Assembly (NCBI GenBank): GCA_964483985.1
Contig: CAZADS010000007.1
Span: 1 to 22,033, forward strand
Source of the DNA: CAZADS01 sp964483985
Lineage (GTDB): Bacteria; Pseudomonadota; Alphaproteobacteria; Thalassobaculales; Thalassobaculaceae
Length of the DNA: 22,033 nucleotides
Direction: 5' to 3'
Shown: piece by piece, positions 14,902-22,033 of the stretch
How positions within the stretch are numbered: the stretch's first letter is position 1
How the letters are laid out: each line of letters starts with the position of its first letter
Made by a program: the position numbers and the translations under genes
Notes under the pieces: model-generated
What the model was told of the DNA's origin: nothing
The model's database searches: none
What the model saw: only the letters and a program-made list of their open reading frames with translations

Positions 14902-15939
14902 ATGCGAGCAGCTGTTTTAATAGCAAAACAACAAATTGAAACTGTTGATCACGATATAGGAACTATAGGTCCCAATGATGTGCGGATCCAAATTCGCGCA
15001 GGCGGAATATGCGGATCCGATTTACACTATTACAATCACTACAGGATGGGCGACTTCCCGGTTCGCGAACCATTTATACTTGGCCACGAAGGCGCTGGAA
15101 TAGTCGAATGTATTGGTTCAAATGTAACTGAGATTTCGGTTGGTGATGTTGTAACAGTAAACCCAAGCCAACCTTGTCGGTCTTGTGAATTCTGTTTAAG
15201 CGGAAGGGAACTTCTATGCTCAAACATGAAATTTTTAGGAAGTTCGAGAAGAACACCACATGTACAAGGCATTTTTTCGGAATTTTTCATCACTGATAAA
15301 AGTCAATGCTTTGTAGTCCCCTCGGATCTTTCCGTTCACATAGCAGCATTTGCGGAACCCTTATCGGTCGCACTCCATGCCATCAGAAAGGCGGGCTGTC
15401 TGATTGGCGCAAATATTTTAATCACTGGTGCTGGTCCAATTGGTGCGCTGGTGCTCGTAGCAGCAAAGTTAGCTGGAGCTTGTTCCATAACAATCATAGA
15501 TATTCTAGATGCCCCATTAAAAGTCGCTGAAAAGATGGGAGCAGATCATGCATTCAATATTATAAAAAACGATCAAATCCTTCATAATCCAAAAAAGCCT
15601 AGAGGTTCTTTCGATGTAGCCTTTGAAGCCTCTGGAAACCCATCTGCCGTGCTAAATGCAATTCGCTATGTACGCCCTGGAGGAATATTAGTCCAAATAG
15701 GGACCTTCCCGGATCCAAATATCCTTATTCCTACAGATCAAATAATGGTTAAGGAATTAAGTTTAAAAAGCTCTTTCCGGTTTGATAGAGAATTTGCTTG
15801 GTCTGTTCGCTATCTGTCAGAGCGGCGTGTTAATGTTGAACCATTGTTATCGCATACTTTCCCGATGGAAAAAGCTAATGAGGCTTTCAATTTAGCTGCA
15901 GATCGCTCCAGAGCGATGAAGGTGCATTTAGCTTTTTAA
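14902..15939 (+). CDS. Zinc-dependent medium-chain dehydrogenase, L-idonate 5-dehydrogenase-like
   Basis: A 345-residue zinc MDR dehydrogenase oxidising a secondary alcohol with NAD(P). Catalytic zinc ligands fit Cys37 (AGGICGSDLHYYNH), His62-Glu63 (LGHEGAG) and Glu152. The structural zinc lobe has Cys92, Cys95, Cys98 and Cys106 (PCRSCEFCLSGRELLC). The Rossmann turn is ITGAGPIGALV (174-184). GGICGSDLHYYNHYRMGDFPVREPF is the local signature I associate with L-idonate 5-dehydrogenase (IdnD), so a sugar acid or polyol is likely, but the reaction is inferred. It is the last gene of the operon, starting 8 bp after the thioesterase stop. It ends in a 74-bp convergent gap before the polyprenyl synthase, with no clear terminator. 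Confidence 0.88.
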   Translation: MRAAVLIAKQQIETVDHDIGTIGPNDVRIQIRAGGICGSDLHYYNHYRMGDFPVREPFILGHEGAGIVECIGSNVTEISVGDVVTVNPSQPCRSCEFCLSGRELLCSNMKFLGSSRRTPHVQGIFSEFFITDKSQCFVVPSDLSVHIAAFAEPLSVALHAIRKAGCLIGANILITGAGPIGALVLVAAKLAGACSITIIDILDAPLKVAEKMGADHAFNIIKNDQILHNPKKPRGSFDVAFEASGNPSAVLNAIRYVRPGGILVQIGTFPDPNILIPTDQIMVKELSLKSSFRFDREFAWSVRYLSERRVNVEPLLSHTFPMEKANEAFNLAADRSRAMKVHLAF

Positions 15940-16013
15940 AAAACACAGTCCTAATGCTTTCTAGGAAACATCTTTTTAACCATATATTAGTTAATATCTT
16001 GGCCTTTCAAACC

Positions 16014-17033
16014 CTAAAAGGCTCGCTCCACGCAAAAATCAGCAACTTCAGTTAATGCCTTCTTAGGTCCTCCATCTGGGAACAATCCCAAAGAATCTCG
16101 GGCAATATCAGCATAATGCCTAGCGCGTGCAACAGTGTCACACAGCGCGCCGTGCTTTCGAATTAACAATTGAGCTCTTTCCAAATCACCAGGCTTTTGG
16201 TCAAGTTTTTCTAAAGCTTTTCTCCAGAATATCCGTTCTTTTTCCGAACCTCTTCTAAAGGCTAGAATTACGGGTAAAGTGATTTTTCCTTCCTTAAAAT
16301 CATCCCCAATAGTCTTACCTAGCTGTCCTTGATGAGCGGAATAATCAAGAGCGTCATCCACCAACTGAAATGCTAGCCCTAGATTAGTCCCGTAGGCTAT
16401 TAGGGCGTCTTCCTCAACTTTAGGTCTATTAGCAACCACCGCCCCTATTCTTGCTGCGGCCGCAAAAAGCTCCGCAGTTTTTGATTTTATCACTTCTAGA
16501 TATGCAGTCTCACCCGTTTCTGTATCATTTGACGTGATTAATTGTTGTACTTCCCCTTCTGCTATCACTGCCGACGCATCAGAAAGAATTTTAAGAACCT
16601 GAAGGGAACCGTCTGACACCATAAGTTGAAAAGCGCGGCTGAACAAAAAATCCCCTACCAGTACGCTAGCCTGATTCCCCCAGACTGTATTAGCTGATTC
16701 TTGGCCTCGTCGTAACCCACTTTCATCTACCACATCATCGTGTAACAGTGTTGCCGTATGGATGAACTCTACACATGCGGCCAATCGGATATGTCTATCC
16801 CCAGAATAATCGCATAAAGCGGCCGAACCAAGCGTTAACATAGGCCGAAGTCTTTTCCCTCCCGCAGCAATCAAATGACCTGCTAGCTGAGGAATTAATT
16901 GAACAGGACTTTGCATGTGTTGCAAAATAGTTGAATTCACTTTATCGAGATCTTTATGGACGAGCTGAAGCAACGGCTCTAGCGATGGTTTAGATCCAAA
17001 TTTTTCTTTTTTAAAGTCAACTATGTTAGCCAC
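16014..17033 (-). CDS. ispB: Long-chain trans-polyprenyl diphosphate synthase (octaprenyl/decaprenyl type)
   Basis: A 339-residue all-helical prenyltransferase adding isopentenyl diphosphate to allylic primers to make the ubiquinone side chain. It has GGKRLRP (58-64), the first Asp-rich motif Asp99-Asp100-x-x-Asp103 (LLHDDVVD), LRRG, GDFLFSRAF, and the second Asp-rich motif Asp226-Asp227-x-x-Asp230 preceded by Phe222-Gln223. The residue five before the first Asp motif is Ala94, and a small residue there allows long products, consistent with C40-C50. The start is GTG 17033, with GGAG seven bases upstream. It is divergent from the DUF2007/TrmN6-like pair, an order I associate with alphaproteobacteria. 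The exact chain length is not determinable by eye. Confidence 0.93.
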   Translation of the reverse strand: MANIVDFKKEKFGSKPSLEPLLQLVHKDLDKVNSTILQHMQSPVQLIPQLAGHLIAAGGKRLRPMLTLGSAALCDYSGDRHIRLAACVEFIHTATLLHDDVVDESGLRRGQESANTVWGNQASVLVGDFLFSRAFQLMVSDGSLQVLKILSDASAVIAEGEVQQLITSNDTETGETAYLEVIKSKTAELFAAAARIGAVVANRPKVEEDALIAYGTNLGLAFQLVDDALDYSAHQGQLGKTIGDDFKEGKITLPVILAFRRGSEKERIFWRKALEKLDQKPGDLERAQLLIRKHGALCDTVARARHYADIARDSLGLFPDGGPKKALTEVADFCVERAF

Positions 17034-17160
17034 TATCCAACTCCGTTAAGCTGGTCTAAATTACTATGGGGAGAATAGGACCGCATTTCGAATGGTCAAG
17101 CCCACAGCCAATAGTGCGTCACCCCGCCGCGCATCAGTTTTTCCTTACAAGAATATAGAT

Positions 17161-17373
17161 ATGAAAGAATTACTTAGAACAACGGATTTAGTGCAACTAT
17201 CTTTTCTAACTGAACTATTGAAAGATCACGGTATTTGTCCCTTTGTTTTAGATAATCACATGAGTGTCTTAGAAGGCAGTGCCAATGCTATTCCTAGACG
17301 GTTAATGGTAAGTACAACGAATTACCAAAAGGCTAAAACTATCATAAAGGAATTCGGTGAGCATATTGGTTGA
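17161..17373 (+). CDS. DUF2007 domain protein (putative signal-transducing protein)
   Basis: A 70-residue protein, all of it a DUF2007 domain: MKELLRTTDLVQLSFLTELLKDHGI at the start, then MSVLEGSANAIPRRLMV, the family's most conserved stretch. ATG 17161 is chosen because the domain starts exactly there; an upstream frame to ATG 17092 would add 23 unlikely residues. The family is small, cytoplasmic and of unproven function. Its 3' end overlaps the next gene's GTG by 17 bases, so translation is probably coupled. Confidence 0.85.
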   Translation: MKELLRTTDLVQLSFLTELLKDHGICPFVLDNHMSVLEGSANAIPRRLMVSTTNYQKAKTIIKEFGEHIG

Positions 17374-18115
17374 ATATAACGAAGCTTTAACAAAGGATTT
17401 TATTGCTGATGGCACTATTACATTATGGCAACCTAGGCAAGGTTATCGCGTAGGTATTGATTCGGTGCTTTTAGCCGCATCTACAAAAATCAAGCCAAAA
17501 TCCCATGTTTTAGACCTAGGGTGCGGGGTTGGAGCAATAGCTTTATGCCTATTAAATAGAGAACCGAGTATTTCAGTTTTAGGATTGGAAAATAATTCAA
17601 ATTTAGTAACCTTGGCTAATCAAAATGCATCAGAAAATAATTTTTCTGATCAATTTAAAATAATAACCGGATCAGCATTATGCTTACCCAAGGATATATC
17701 TGTTGGTAAATTCGACCTCGTAATCTCCAATCCCCCTTACATGCCAGCAGGGACCTCAATCCCCTCCCCTAACCCAGACAAAAAAGCAGCACACATCGAA
17801 GATGAATCAGGTTTAAAAAAATGGATCGAAACAGCTGCCCGAGCGCTAAAATCCAAAGGATTTTTATCGATGATTCATCGAGCCGACCGATTAAGTGACC
17901 TCCTAATCAACTTAGAGGGAAAATTTGGCGAAATAACTATACATCCACTTTGGCCAAAAGTGGGATTATCAGCTAAACGGGTGATACTGAAAGCTCGAAA
18001 AGATAGTTCGACACCACTACGACTTCAAGCTGGAACCATAATTCACGAATTGGATGGAACATACACACCTTTGGTTGACGCTGCATTAAAAGGAGCGATA
18101 CTAAATACTGGATAG
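17357..18115 (+). CDS. TrmN6-like class I methyltransferase (tRNA1Val A37 N6-methyltransferase type)
   Basis: A 252-residue SAM-dependent N6-adenine-type methyltransferase. GYRVGIDSVLLAAS (29-42) is a hallmark of the TrmN6/YfiC group, VLDLGCGVGAIALCL (51-65) is SAM motif I, and NPPYMPAG begins at Asn125, the (N/D)PPY catalytic motif for amino groups in nucleic acid bases. The conserved late segment SAKRVILKARKDS and HELDGTYT near the C-terminus also fit. The start is GTG 17357 with AAGGA ten bases upstream, inside the DUF2007 gene. It likely modifies A37 of a tRNA, though another RNA or protein target is possible. Confidence 0.85.
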   Translation: MSILVEYNEALTKDFIADGTITLWQPRQGYRVGIDSVLLAASTKIKPKSHVLDLGCGVGAIALCLLNREPSISVLGLENNSNLVTLANQNASENNFSDQFKIITGSALCLPKDISVGKFDLVISNPPYMPAGTSIPSPNPDKKAAHIEDESGLKKWIETAARALKSKGFLSMIHRADRLSDLLINLEGKFGEITIHPLWPKVGLSAKRVILKARKDSSTPLRLQAGTIIHELDGTYTPLVDAALKGAILNTG

Positions 18116-18147
18116 AATTTGGAAACTTTTATTGGACAATTTCTAAT

Positions 18148-19389
18148 TCACTCGGCTGCTCTAAGTATTTCTTTATCTTTATACATCTTATTGCCCTGAG
18201 TATATCCATCTCGCGTTTGAGGTAATTTCTGGCCAAGTATACGCGATGCAACAACGGTTCTCAAAATTTGGACCGTGCCTCCCCCAATTGTGAACATACG
18301 CGCGTCACGTGCCAAGCGTTCCATTGGATAATTCCTAGAATACCCACGCGCCCCAAATACCTGTAAAGCGTCTGTTGTAACTTTCAATGCCATTTCAGAA
18401 GCAAAAATTTTCCCTTGTGCGGCCAGTGTTGCATCAGGAAAAGCATTACCCTTATAATCAGCACTGCGAGCTGCTCGGTGGAGTAGTGATCTAGCGGCTT
18501 CTATTTGAACAGACATATCCGCTAACATCCACTGCAATCCCTGAAATTCGGCAATTGGTCGCCCAAATTGTTCGCGTTTTTTAGCAAATTCGAGAGCATT
18601 TCGATACGCACCTACAGCCAGTCCTAGCGCCACCGTACCAGCGCCTACTCTTTGCGAATTATATGCGTTCATTAAATCGGCAAAACCCCGCTTAAACCCA
18701 GACGGTGGCATAAGGACCATATCTTCCGAAATTTCAAGGTTTCGAAAAATAATCTCAGTTTCTGGTATCCCCCTTAATCCCATTGTTGGCTCCCGTTCAC
18801 CAACAACCAAACCATCACATTTATCTCGGACCGCCAAAAAACCACCTATGCCTAGTTCCGTTCCCAGTTCATCAAATACCCTGGCAAAAATTAAATGCAA
18901 CCGAGAGACTCCCCCCCCAGTAATCCAATGTTTCTTGCCATTCAGGACGTAAGTGTTGCCATGTTTCTCAGCTCGAGTGACCATTTCTGTAGCAGCGCTA
19001 CCTGCTTCCGGTTCCGTAATACAAATGGCGGGCTTGTCTCCCGCTAACACCAATTCAGCAGCCACTCGTTTCTGATAATCGGTCCCATACTCCATAATAG
19101 CAGAGATCGCTCCCATGTTGGCTTCAACTACAATTCGCCCCGTTGGACCACAATATGAGGCTACCTCCTCTACCACCAGATTAGCGTCTAAGAAACTTCG
19201 CCCTTGGCCCCCTAGTTCTTTGGGAATAGTCATACCCATAAACTCGGCATCCTGAAGAGCCTTCACATTGTTCCAGGGATATTGCTCCGTTCTATCCGTC
19301 TCAGCTGCATTATCGGCTATCAAACTTGACCCCAATTCTCTAGCTCGAGCACGAATATCCAGTTGGTCAGTTGTTAGATCGAATGGCAT
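18148..19389 (-). CDS. Acyl-CoA dehydrogenase family protein lacking the usual catalytic Glu
   Basis: A 413-residue flavoprotein of the acyl-CoA dehydrogenase family. ATG 19389 is preferred over TTG 19395 because GGGAGG is nine bases upstream of the ATG and too close to the TTG. Domain landmarks are CITEPEAGSAATEMVTRAE (FAD loop), GKKHWITGGG, KKREQFGRPIAEFQGLQWMLADM, and QVFGARGYSRNYPMERLARDAR. The MCAD Glu376 position (IYEGT) reads IGGGT. The alternative base position before the ERL-type arginine (Glu254 in isovaleryl-CoA dehydrogenase) reads NSQRV, giving Gln. Both alignments are by eye. It may use another base, act as a reductase like CaiA, or bind without oxidising. The 2-hydroxyacid dehydrogenase lies 63 bp upstream, so the pair is probably co-transcribed. 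Confidence 0.88.
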   Translation of the reverse strand: MPFDLTTDQLDIRARARELGSSLIADNAAETDRTEQYPWNNVKALQDAEFMGMTIPKELGGQGRSFLDANLVVEEVASYCGPTGRIVVEANMGAISAIMEYGTDYQKRVAAELVLAGDKPAICITEPEAGSAATEMVTRAEKHGNTYVLNGKKHWITGGGVSRLHLIFARVFDELGTELGIGGFLAVRDKCDGLVVGEREPTMGLRGIPETEIIFRNLEISEDMVLMPPSGFKRGFADLMNAYNSQRVGAGTVALGLAVGAYRNALEFAKKREQFGRPIAEFQGLQWMLADMSVQIEAARSLLHRAARSADYKGNAFPDATLAAQGKIFASEMALKVTTDALQVFGARGYSRNYPMERLARDARMFTIGGGTVQILRTVVASRILGQKLPQTRDGYTQGNKMYKDKEILRAAE

Positions 19390-19452
19390 TGGCAATATCC
19401 TCCCGTTCGAAAAAGTTTTGTAGACCTAAACTATTTTAATTACTGATAGATA

Positions 19453-20454
19453 CTAATTGTTTCGCAAACCTTTAAAACAAATATTCAACAAACTTTCTCT
19501 CCTAGCCAAGCGGTCCAGATTTGATGCTACAAAATTCCATCTCCGATGACTCATTTCGTTAGTCCACGCAGAATTATGCGGAGACATTATAATATTATCG
19601 AGTTTTTGGAACGGGAACTTCGATGGCCACGGGTTGGGATCAGTAGAAGAAGGATAAACGTACCAAACATCGATAATGGCTCCACGAATACGCCGCGAAG
19701 ATAAAGCGTCATACAATGCCGCCTCATCAATTACTTCGCCTCTGCCAACGTTAGCAATTACCGCATTCGATTTCATGATAGCAAAAGCCTCAGCGCCTAT
19801 CATACCACGTGTGGCTTTTCCTCCTGGGGCGCAATTTATTACAAAGTCACACTCTCGCAACAGAACTTCCAACTGTGTAATATTTCCGTACCAGTCCACT
19901 AGAGCACCCTCATCCCGACGAGTTCTTGACACTGCCATCACTTTCATATCAAACGCCTTACAACGCCTCGCAACCTCTCGACCTATATGTCCATATCCAA
20001 TTATCCCCACCGTTGATCCCCTCATTTCTAAATGATGGGGCCCGTGATTAATACTTCTCCCATTATAAGATCGCTCCTTCATCATTGGATGTGTTTCACG
20101 TATAAGCCCAATTTGCCACTCTAACATACCAGCAAGAAGATATTCTGCGATCGCCGTTTCGTGTTCAAACGTATTACAAAAAACGGCATTACACGGCAAA
20201 TCTTCCGGACTAATCCAATCGTGCCCCGTAAAAGGAGCCTGATAAAGTTTAAGGTTTTTATTATCGGGGATACCTTTAGGCATTGGCCCACCAACTACGA
20301 CATCCACTTTTGACGCCAATTCGTAGAAAGTTTTAGTGTCCTCTCGACTACTCATGACCACTATAGACCAATCAGTTGACAATTTCTGCTCAAGTAATTC
20401 TTCACCATTCATCCCGCTGTCGCGCATTACCAAGACCATAGGTTTATTTGCCAC
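19453..20454 (-). CDS. D-2-hydroxyacid dehydrogenase family protein with Glu-to-Tyr change
   Basis: A 333-residue NAD-dependent D-isomer-specific 2-hydroxyacid dehydrogenase. The nucleotide turn is GIIGYGHIGREVARR (150-164), the substrate-binding arginine is Arg238 in ANVGRGEVIDE, and the catalytic His is His293 in SPHNS. The catalytic Glu normally sits in DVFxxEP; here that segment is DVWYVYP, so Tyr267 takes its place. I recall a DVW..YP subgroup of unassigned phosphoglycerate dehydrogenase-like proteins with this text, so the change may be lineage-specific rather than damage. The start is GTG 20454 with GAGG just upstream. It leads the pair with the acyl-CoA dehydrogenase and is divergent from GGT2. 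Confidence 0.88.
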   Translation of the reverse strand: MANKPMVLVMRDSGMNGEELLEQKLSTDWSIVVMSSREDTKTFYELASKVDVVVGGPMPKGIPDNKNLKLYQAPFTGHDWISPEDLPCNAVFCNTFEHETAIAEYLLAGMLEWQIGLIRETHPMMKERSYNGRSINHGPHHLEMRGSTVGIIGYGHIGREVARRCKAFDMKVMAVSRTRRDEGALVDWYGNITQLEVLLRECDFVINCAPGGKATRGMIGAEAFAIMKSNAVIANVGRGEVIDEAALYDALSSRRIRGAIIDVWYVYPSSTDPNPWPSKFPFQKLDNIIMSPHNSAWTNEMSHRRWNFVASNLDRLARRESLLNICFKGLRNN

Positions 20455-20558
20455 TTAACCACCTCGCAAAATATAATTTCATCCTTTTATATCCCTTGAC
20501 AAAAGACACATCCAGAGATCCTTGTTTCAGTGTACATTAAAGGATTATCTTTTTAACA

Positions 20559-22033
20559 ATGATAAAGCTTAGAGACCACGTCGTAAAATCTATGAACGGA
20601 AGTGAAACCGGAAAATTGAGGGTCGGTGCCGTCGCATCAGCCAATGCTTTAGGAACAGATATCGGAATCCAAATTCTCAAATCTGGAGGAAATGCTGTTG
20701 ATGCAGCGATAGCCACTGCGCACGCTATTGGTGTAGTGGAGCCATTAGACTGCGGCATCGGAGCAGGCGGCTTCATGATAATCTTTGATTCTCAGCAAAA
20801 TAAACTTGATTCAATTGATTTCCTTGGCACTGCACCAGCTTTAACCCATTACGAACTCTACTCAACGAATGACATAAACGGTGATTATGTTATCCGTGTG
20901 TTGGGTAAACATAACCAAATTGGGCATCGTTCTGTAGCAACGCCTGGTGCTGTTCGTGGCTTCTCAGATATCCACATGCACTATGGCCGAATTCCTATGG
21001 TAGAGCTATTGGAACCAGCCATTCAATTAGCAAAAAGCGGTTTTAAAGTGTCTCATAAAAGTGCTTTACGAATGAGGCGGACCGAAAATATTCTCCGACA
21101 TACTGAAGCGTGTCGAAGATTATACTTAAACCCAGATGGCAGCGCTCCCCGCGAGGGAAAAGTTATTTTTAATCCTGATTACGCTAACTCTTTAGAGGAG
21201 TTAGCGAAAGAGGGACCGGATACTGTTTATAGAGGCGGAATTGCCAAAGCCATAGTGGAAGAAATGGCAAATAATGAAGGGTTCCTAACTCTCGACGATC
21301 TTTCTAACTACGTTTCAATTCGGCGAAAACCAGCAAAAAGTCGATACAATGGTTTGAATATCGCTACAATGGCTCCACCATCATCTGGCACATTAGTGTT
21401 TTCGGGTTTAAATGCTCTACCTAAATCGCTTTTCAAAAATGACTTTGATGCCTATGAAGCGCTGGCCATTTCTATGTTACACATGTTCTCTCAAAGAAAG
21501 CTCAATTTTGGCGACCCAGCGTTCAATAATGACATGGTACCCACAGAATGCCCCGAAACAACCAGTCTTTGCACACTTGACCGAGACGGGAATGCTGCAT
21601 GCATAACATATTCGAATAACAACCATTCGGGCGTGGTTGTGCCCAGTACTGGTATTTTATTAAATAACCAAATGGCACTTTTCAATCCTTGGCCAAATAA
21701 TTTAAATGGAATATCACCCGGGAAACGTCCTATTAGCAGCATGATGCCATCTTTGCTAATGCGTGGGGGGCGGATAGAAATGATTATAGGCGCCTCCGGT
21801 TCAACCCGAATTATGACATCGCTAATGCAAGTCCTATATCGTACACAAATTCAACAAAAATCCCTTGTGGAAGCTTTACAGGAACCCAAGATACATGCTG
21901 AAATGGAAACACTTTTAGTAGACGAAGATTTATCGGAACTTGCCGAACCACTGGCCAAAAAACTGGGATTAACTTTTAAAATTTCTCCTGGTCGCGATAC
22001 TACTATGGGGGTGGTTCAGGCTATTCGCCTGCA
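20559..22033 (+). CDS. Gamma-glutamyltransferase-like Ntn hydrolase (GGT2), cut by the window end
   Basis: An open frame from ATG 20559 runs through the last base without a stop, giving about 491 residues of a protein normally near 530-580, so about the last 40-90 residues lie outside. Clear marks are LKSGGNAVDAAIATAHAIGVVEP, then CGIGAGGFMIIFD (the GxGGGGFM loop) and the nucleophile Thr334 in ETTSLCTLDRDGNAACITYS, where self-cleavage would occur. The E. coli DFREMAP segment with its substrate arginine reads DFLGTAP here (Leu89-Gly90). The oxyanion loop GSPGGSRI reads GASGSTRI (411-418). No signal peptide is seen, suggesting a cytoplasmic enzyme. It is divergent from the 2-hydroxyacid dehydrogenase over 104 bp. 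The start has only a distant AAGGA; a second ATG at 20592 is possible. It is only distantly similar to GGT1. Confidence 0.85.
   Translation, partial: MIKLRDHVVKSMNGSETGKLRVGAVASANALGTDIGIQILKSGGNAVDAAIATAHAIGVVEPLDCGIGAGGFMIIFDSQQNKLDSIDFLGTAPALTHYELYSTNDINGDYVIRVLGKHNQIGHRSVATPGAVRGFSDIHMHYGRIPMVELLEPAIQLAKSGFKVSHKSALRMRRTENILRHTEACRRLYLNPDGSAPREGKVIFNPDYANSLEELAKEGPDTVYRGGIAKAIVEEMANNEGFLTLDDLSNYVSIRRKPAKSRYNGLNIATMAPPSSGTLVFSGLNALPKSLFKNDFDAYEALAISMLHMFSQRKLNFGDPAFNNDMVPTECPETTSLCTLDRDGNAACITYSNNNHSGVVVPSTGILLNNQMALFNPWPNNLNGISPGKRPISSMMPSLLMRGGRIEMIIGASGSTRIMTSLMQVLYRTQIQQKSLVEALQEPKIHAEMETLLVDEDLSELAEPLAKKLGLTFKISPGRDTTMGVVQAIRL

Noticed and set aside
15984..15997. AT-rich palindrome ATATTA-GT-TAATAT between the convergent dehydrogenase and polyprenyl synthase genes
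   Set aside because: Weak all-A/T stem with no U-tract; chance is likely in this composition and it does not look like a terminator.
20496..20501. Consensus -35 TTGACA in the 104-bp divergent region before GGT2
   Set aside because: No acceptable -10 hexamer at 16-18 bases on the plus strand, so not called as a promoter.
1..22033. tRNA, rRNA, CRISPR, insertion sequence, integrase or phage genes
   Set aside because: Gaps were read on both strands and no cloverleaf, spaced direct-repeat array, transposase motif or attachment-like duplication was found.

Overview
This moderately AT-rich window is bacterial, most likely from a free-living, metabolically versatile alphaproteobacterium. That placement is inference from gene content: long-chain polyprenyl diphosphate synthase divergent from a DUF2007/TrmN6-like pair, DusA overlapping YciB, and many CoA-transferase, GST and Zn-dehydrogenase type genes. 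I saw no rRNA, tRNA, CRISPR, insertion sequence or phage gene. The window reads as chromosomal accessory metabolism around a few housekeeping genes.

Layout. (a) 1-4267: an unidentified ORF end, then a tight plus-strand cluster of a SABATH-type carboxyl methyltransferase, a divergent gamma-glutamyltransferase-like Ntn hydrolase (GGT1) and a class III CoA-transferase. (b) 4268-5028: about 760 bases with no intact gene. A possible broken minus-strand relic of an Asp/Glu racemase-superfamily (maleate isomerase-like) gene lies at 4310-4584. (c) 5029-8838: a GST and an MFS permease on plus, DusA-YciB on minus, then a NIPSNAP-family protein on plus. (d) 8884-11323: a two-domain chromate-family transporter on minus, divergent from an orphan GT-A-like protein with a DxD motif. 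(e) 11340-11564: a compact GC-rich minus-strand unit with a putative promoter, a very strong Shine-Dalgarno, a 26-codon ORF and three hairpins ending in a terminator. This is the most unusual object here. (f) 11692-15939: a four-gene catabolic operon of amidohydrolase, isocitrate lyase/PEP mutase-family lyase, tandem hot-dog thioesterase and L-idonate dehydrogenase-like Zn-dehydrogenase. (g) 16014-18115: polyprenyl synthase divergent from DUF2007 and a TrmN6-like methyltransferase. (h) 18148-22033: a 2-hydroxyacid dehydrogenase and an acyl-CoA dehydrogenase in tandem on minus, divergent from a second GGT-like gene (GGT2) cut off by the window end.

A recurring theme is family members with expected catalytic or binding residues replaced. 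Both GGT-like proteins keep the nucleophile threonine but lack the usual substrate arginine. The hydroxyacid dehydrogenase has Tyr where the catalytic Glu is expected. The neighbouring acyl-CoA dehydrogenase lacks Glu at both usual base positions. These accessory enzymes probably act on substrates other than the textbook ones. All assignments are from reading motifs by eye; no database search was possible.
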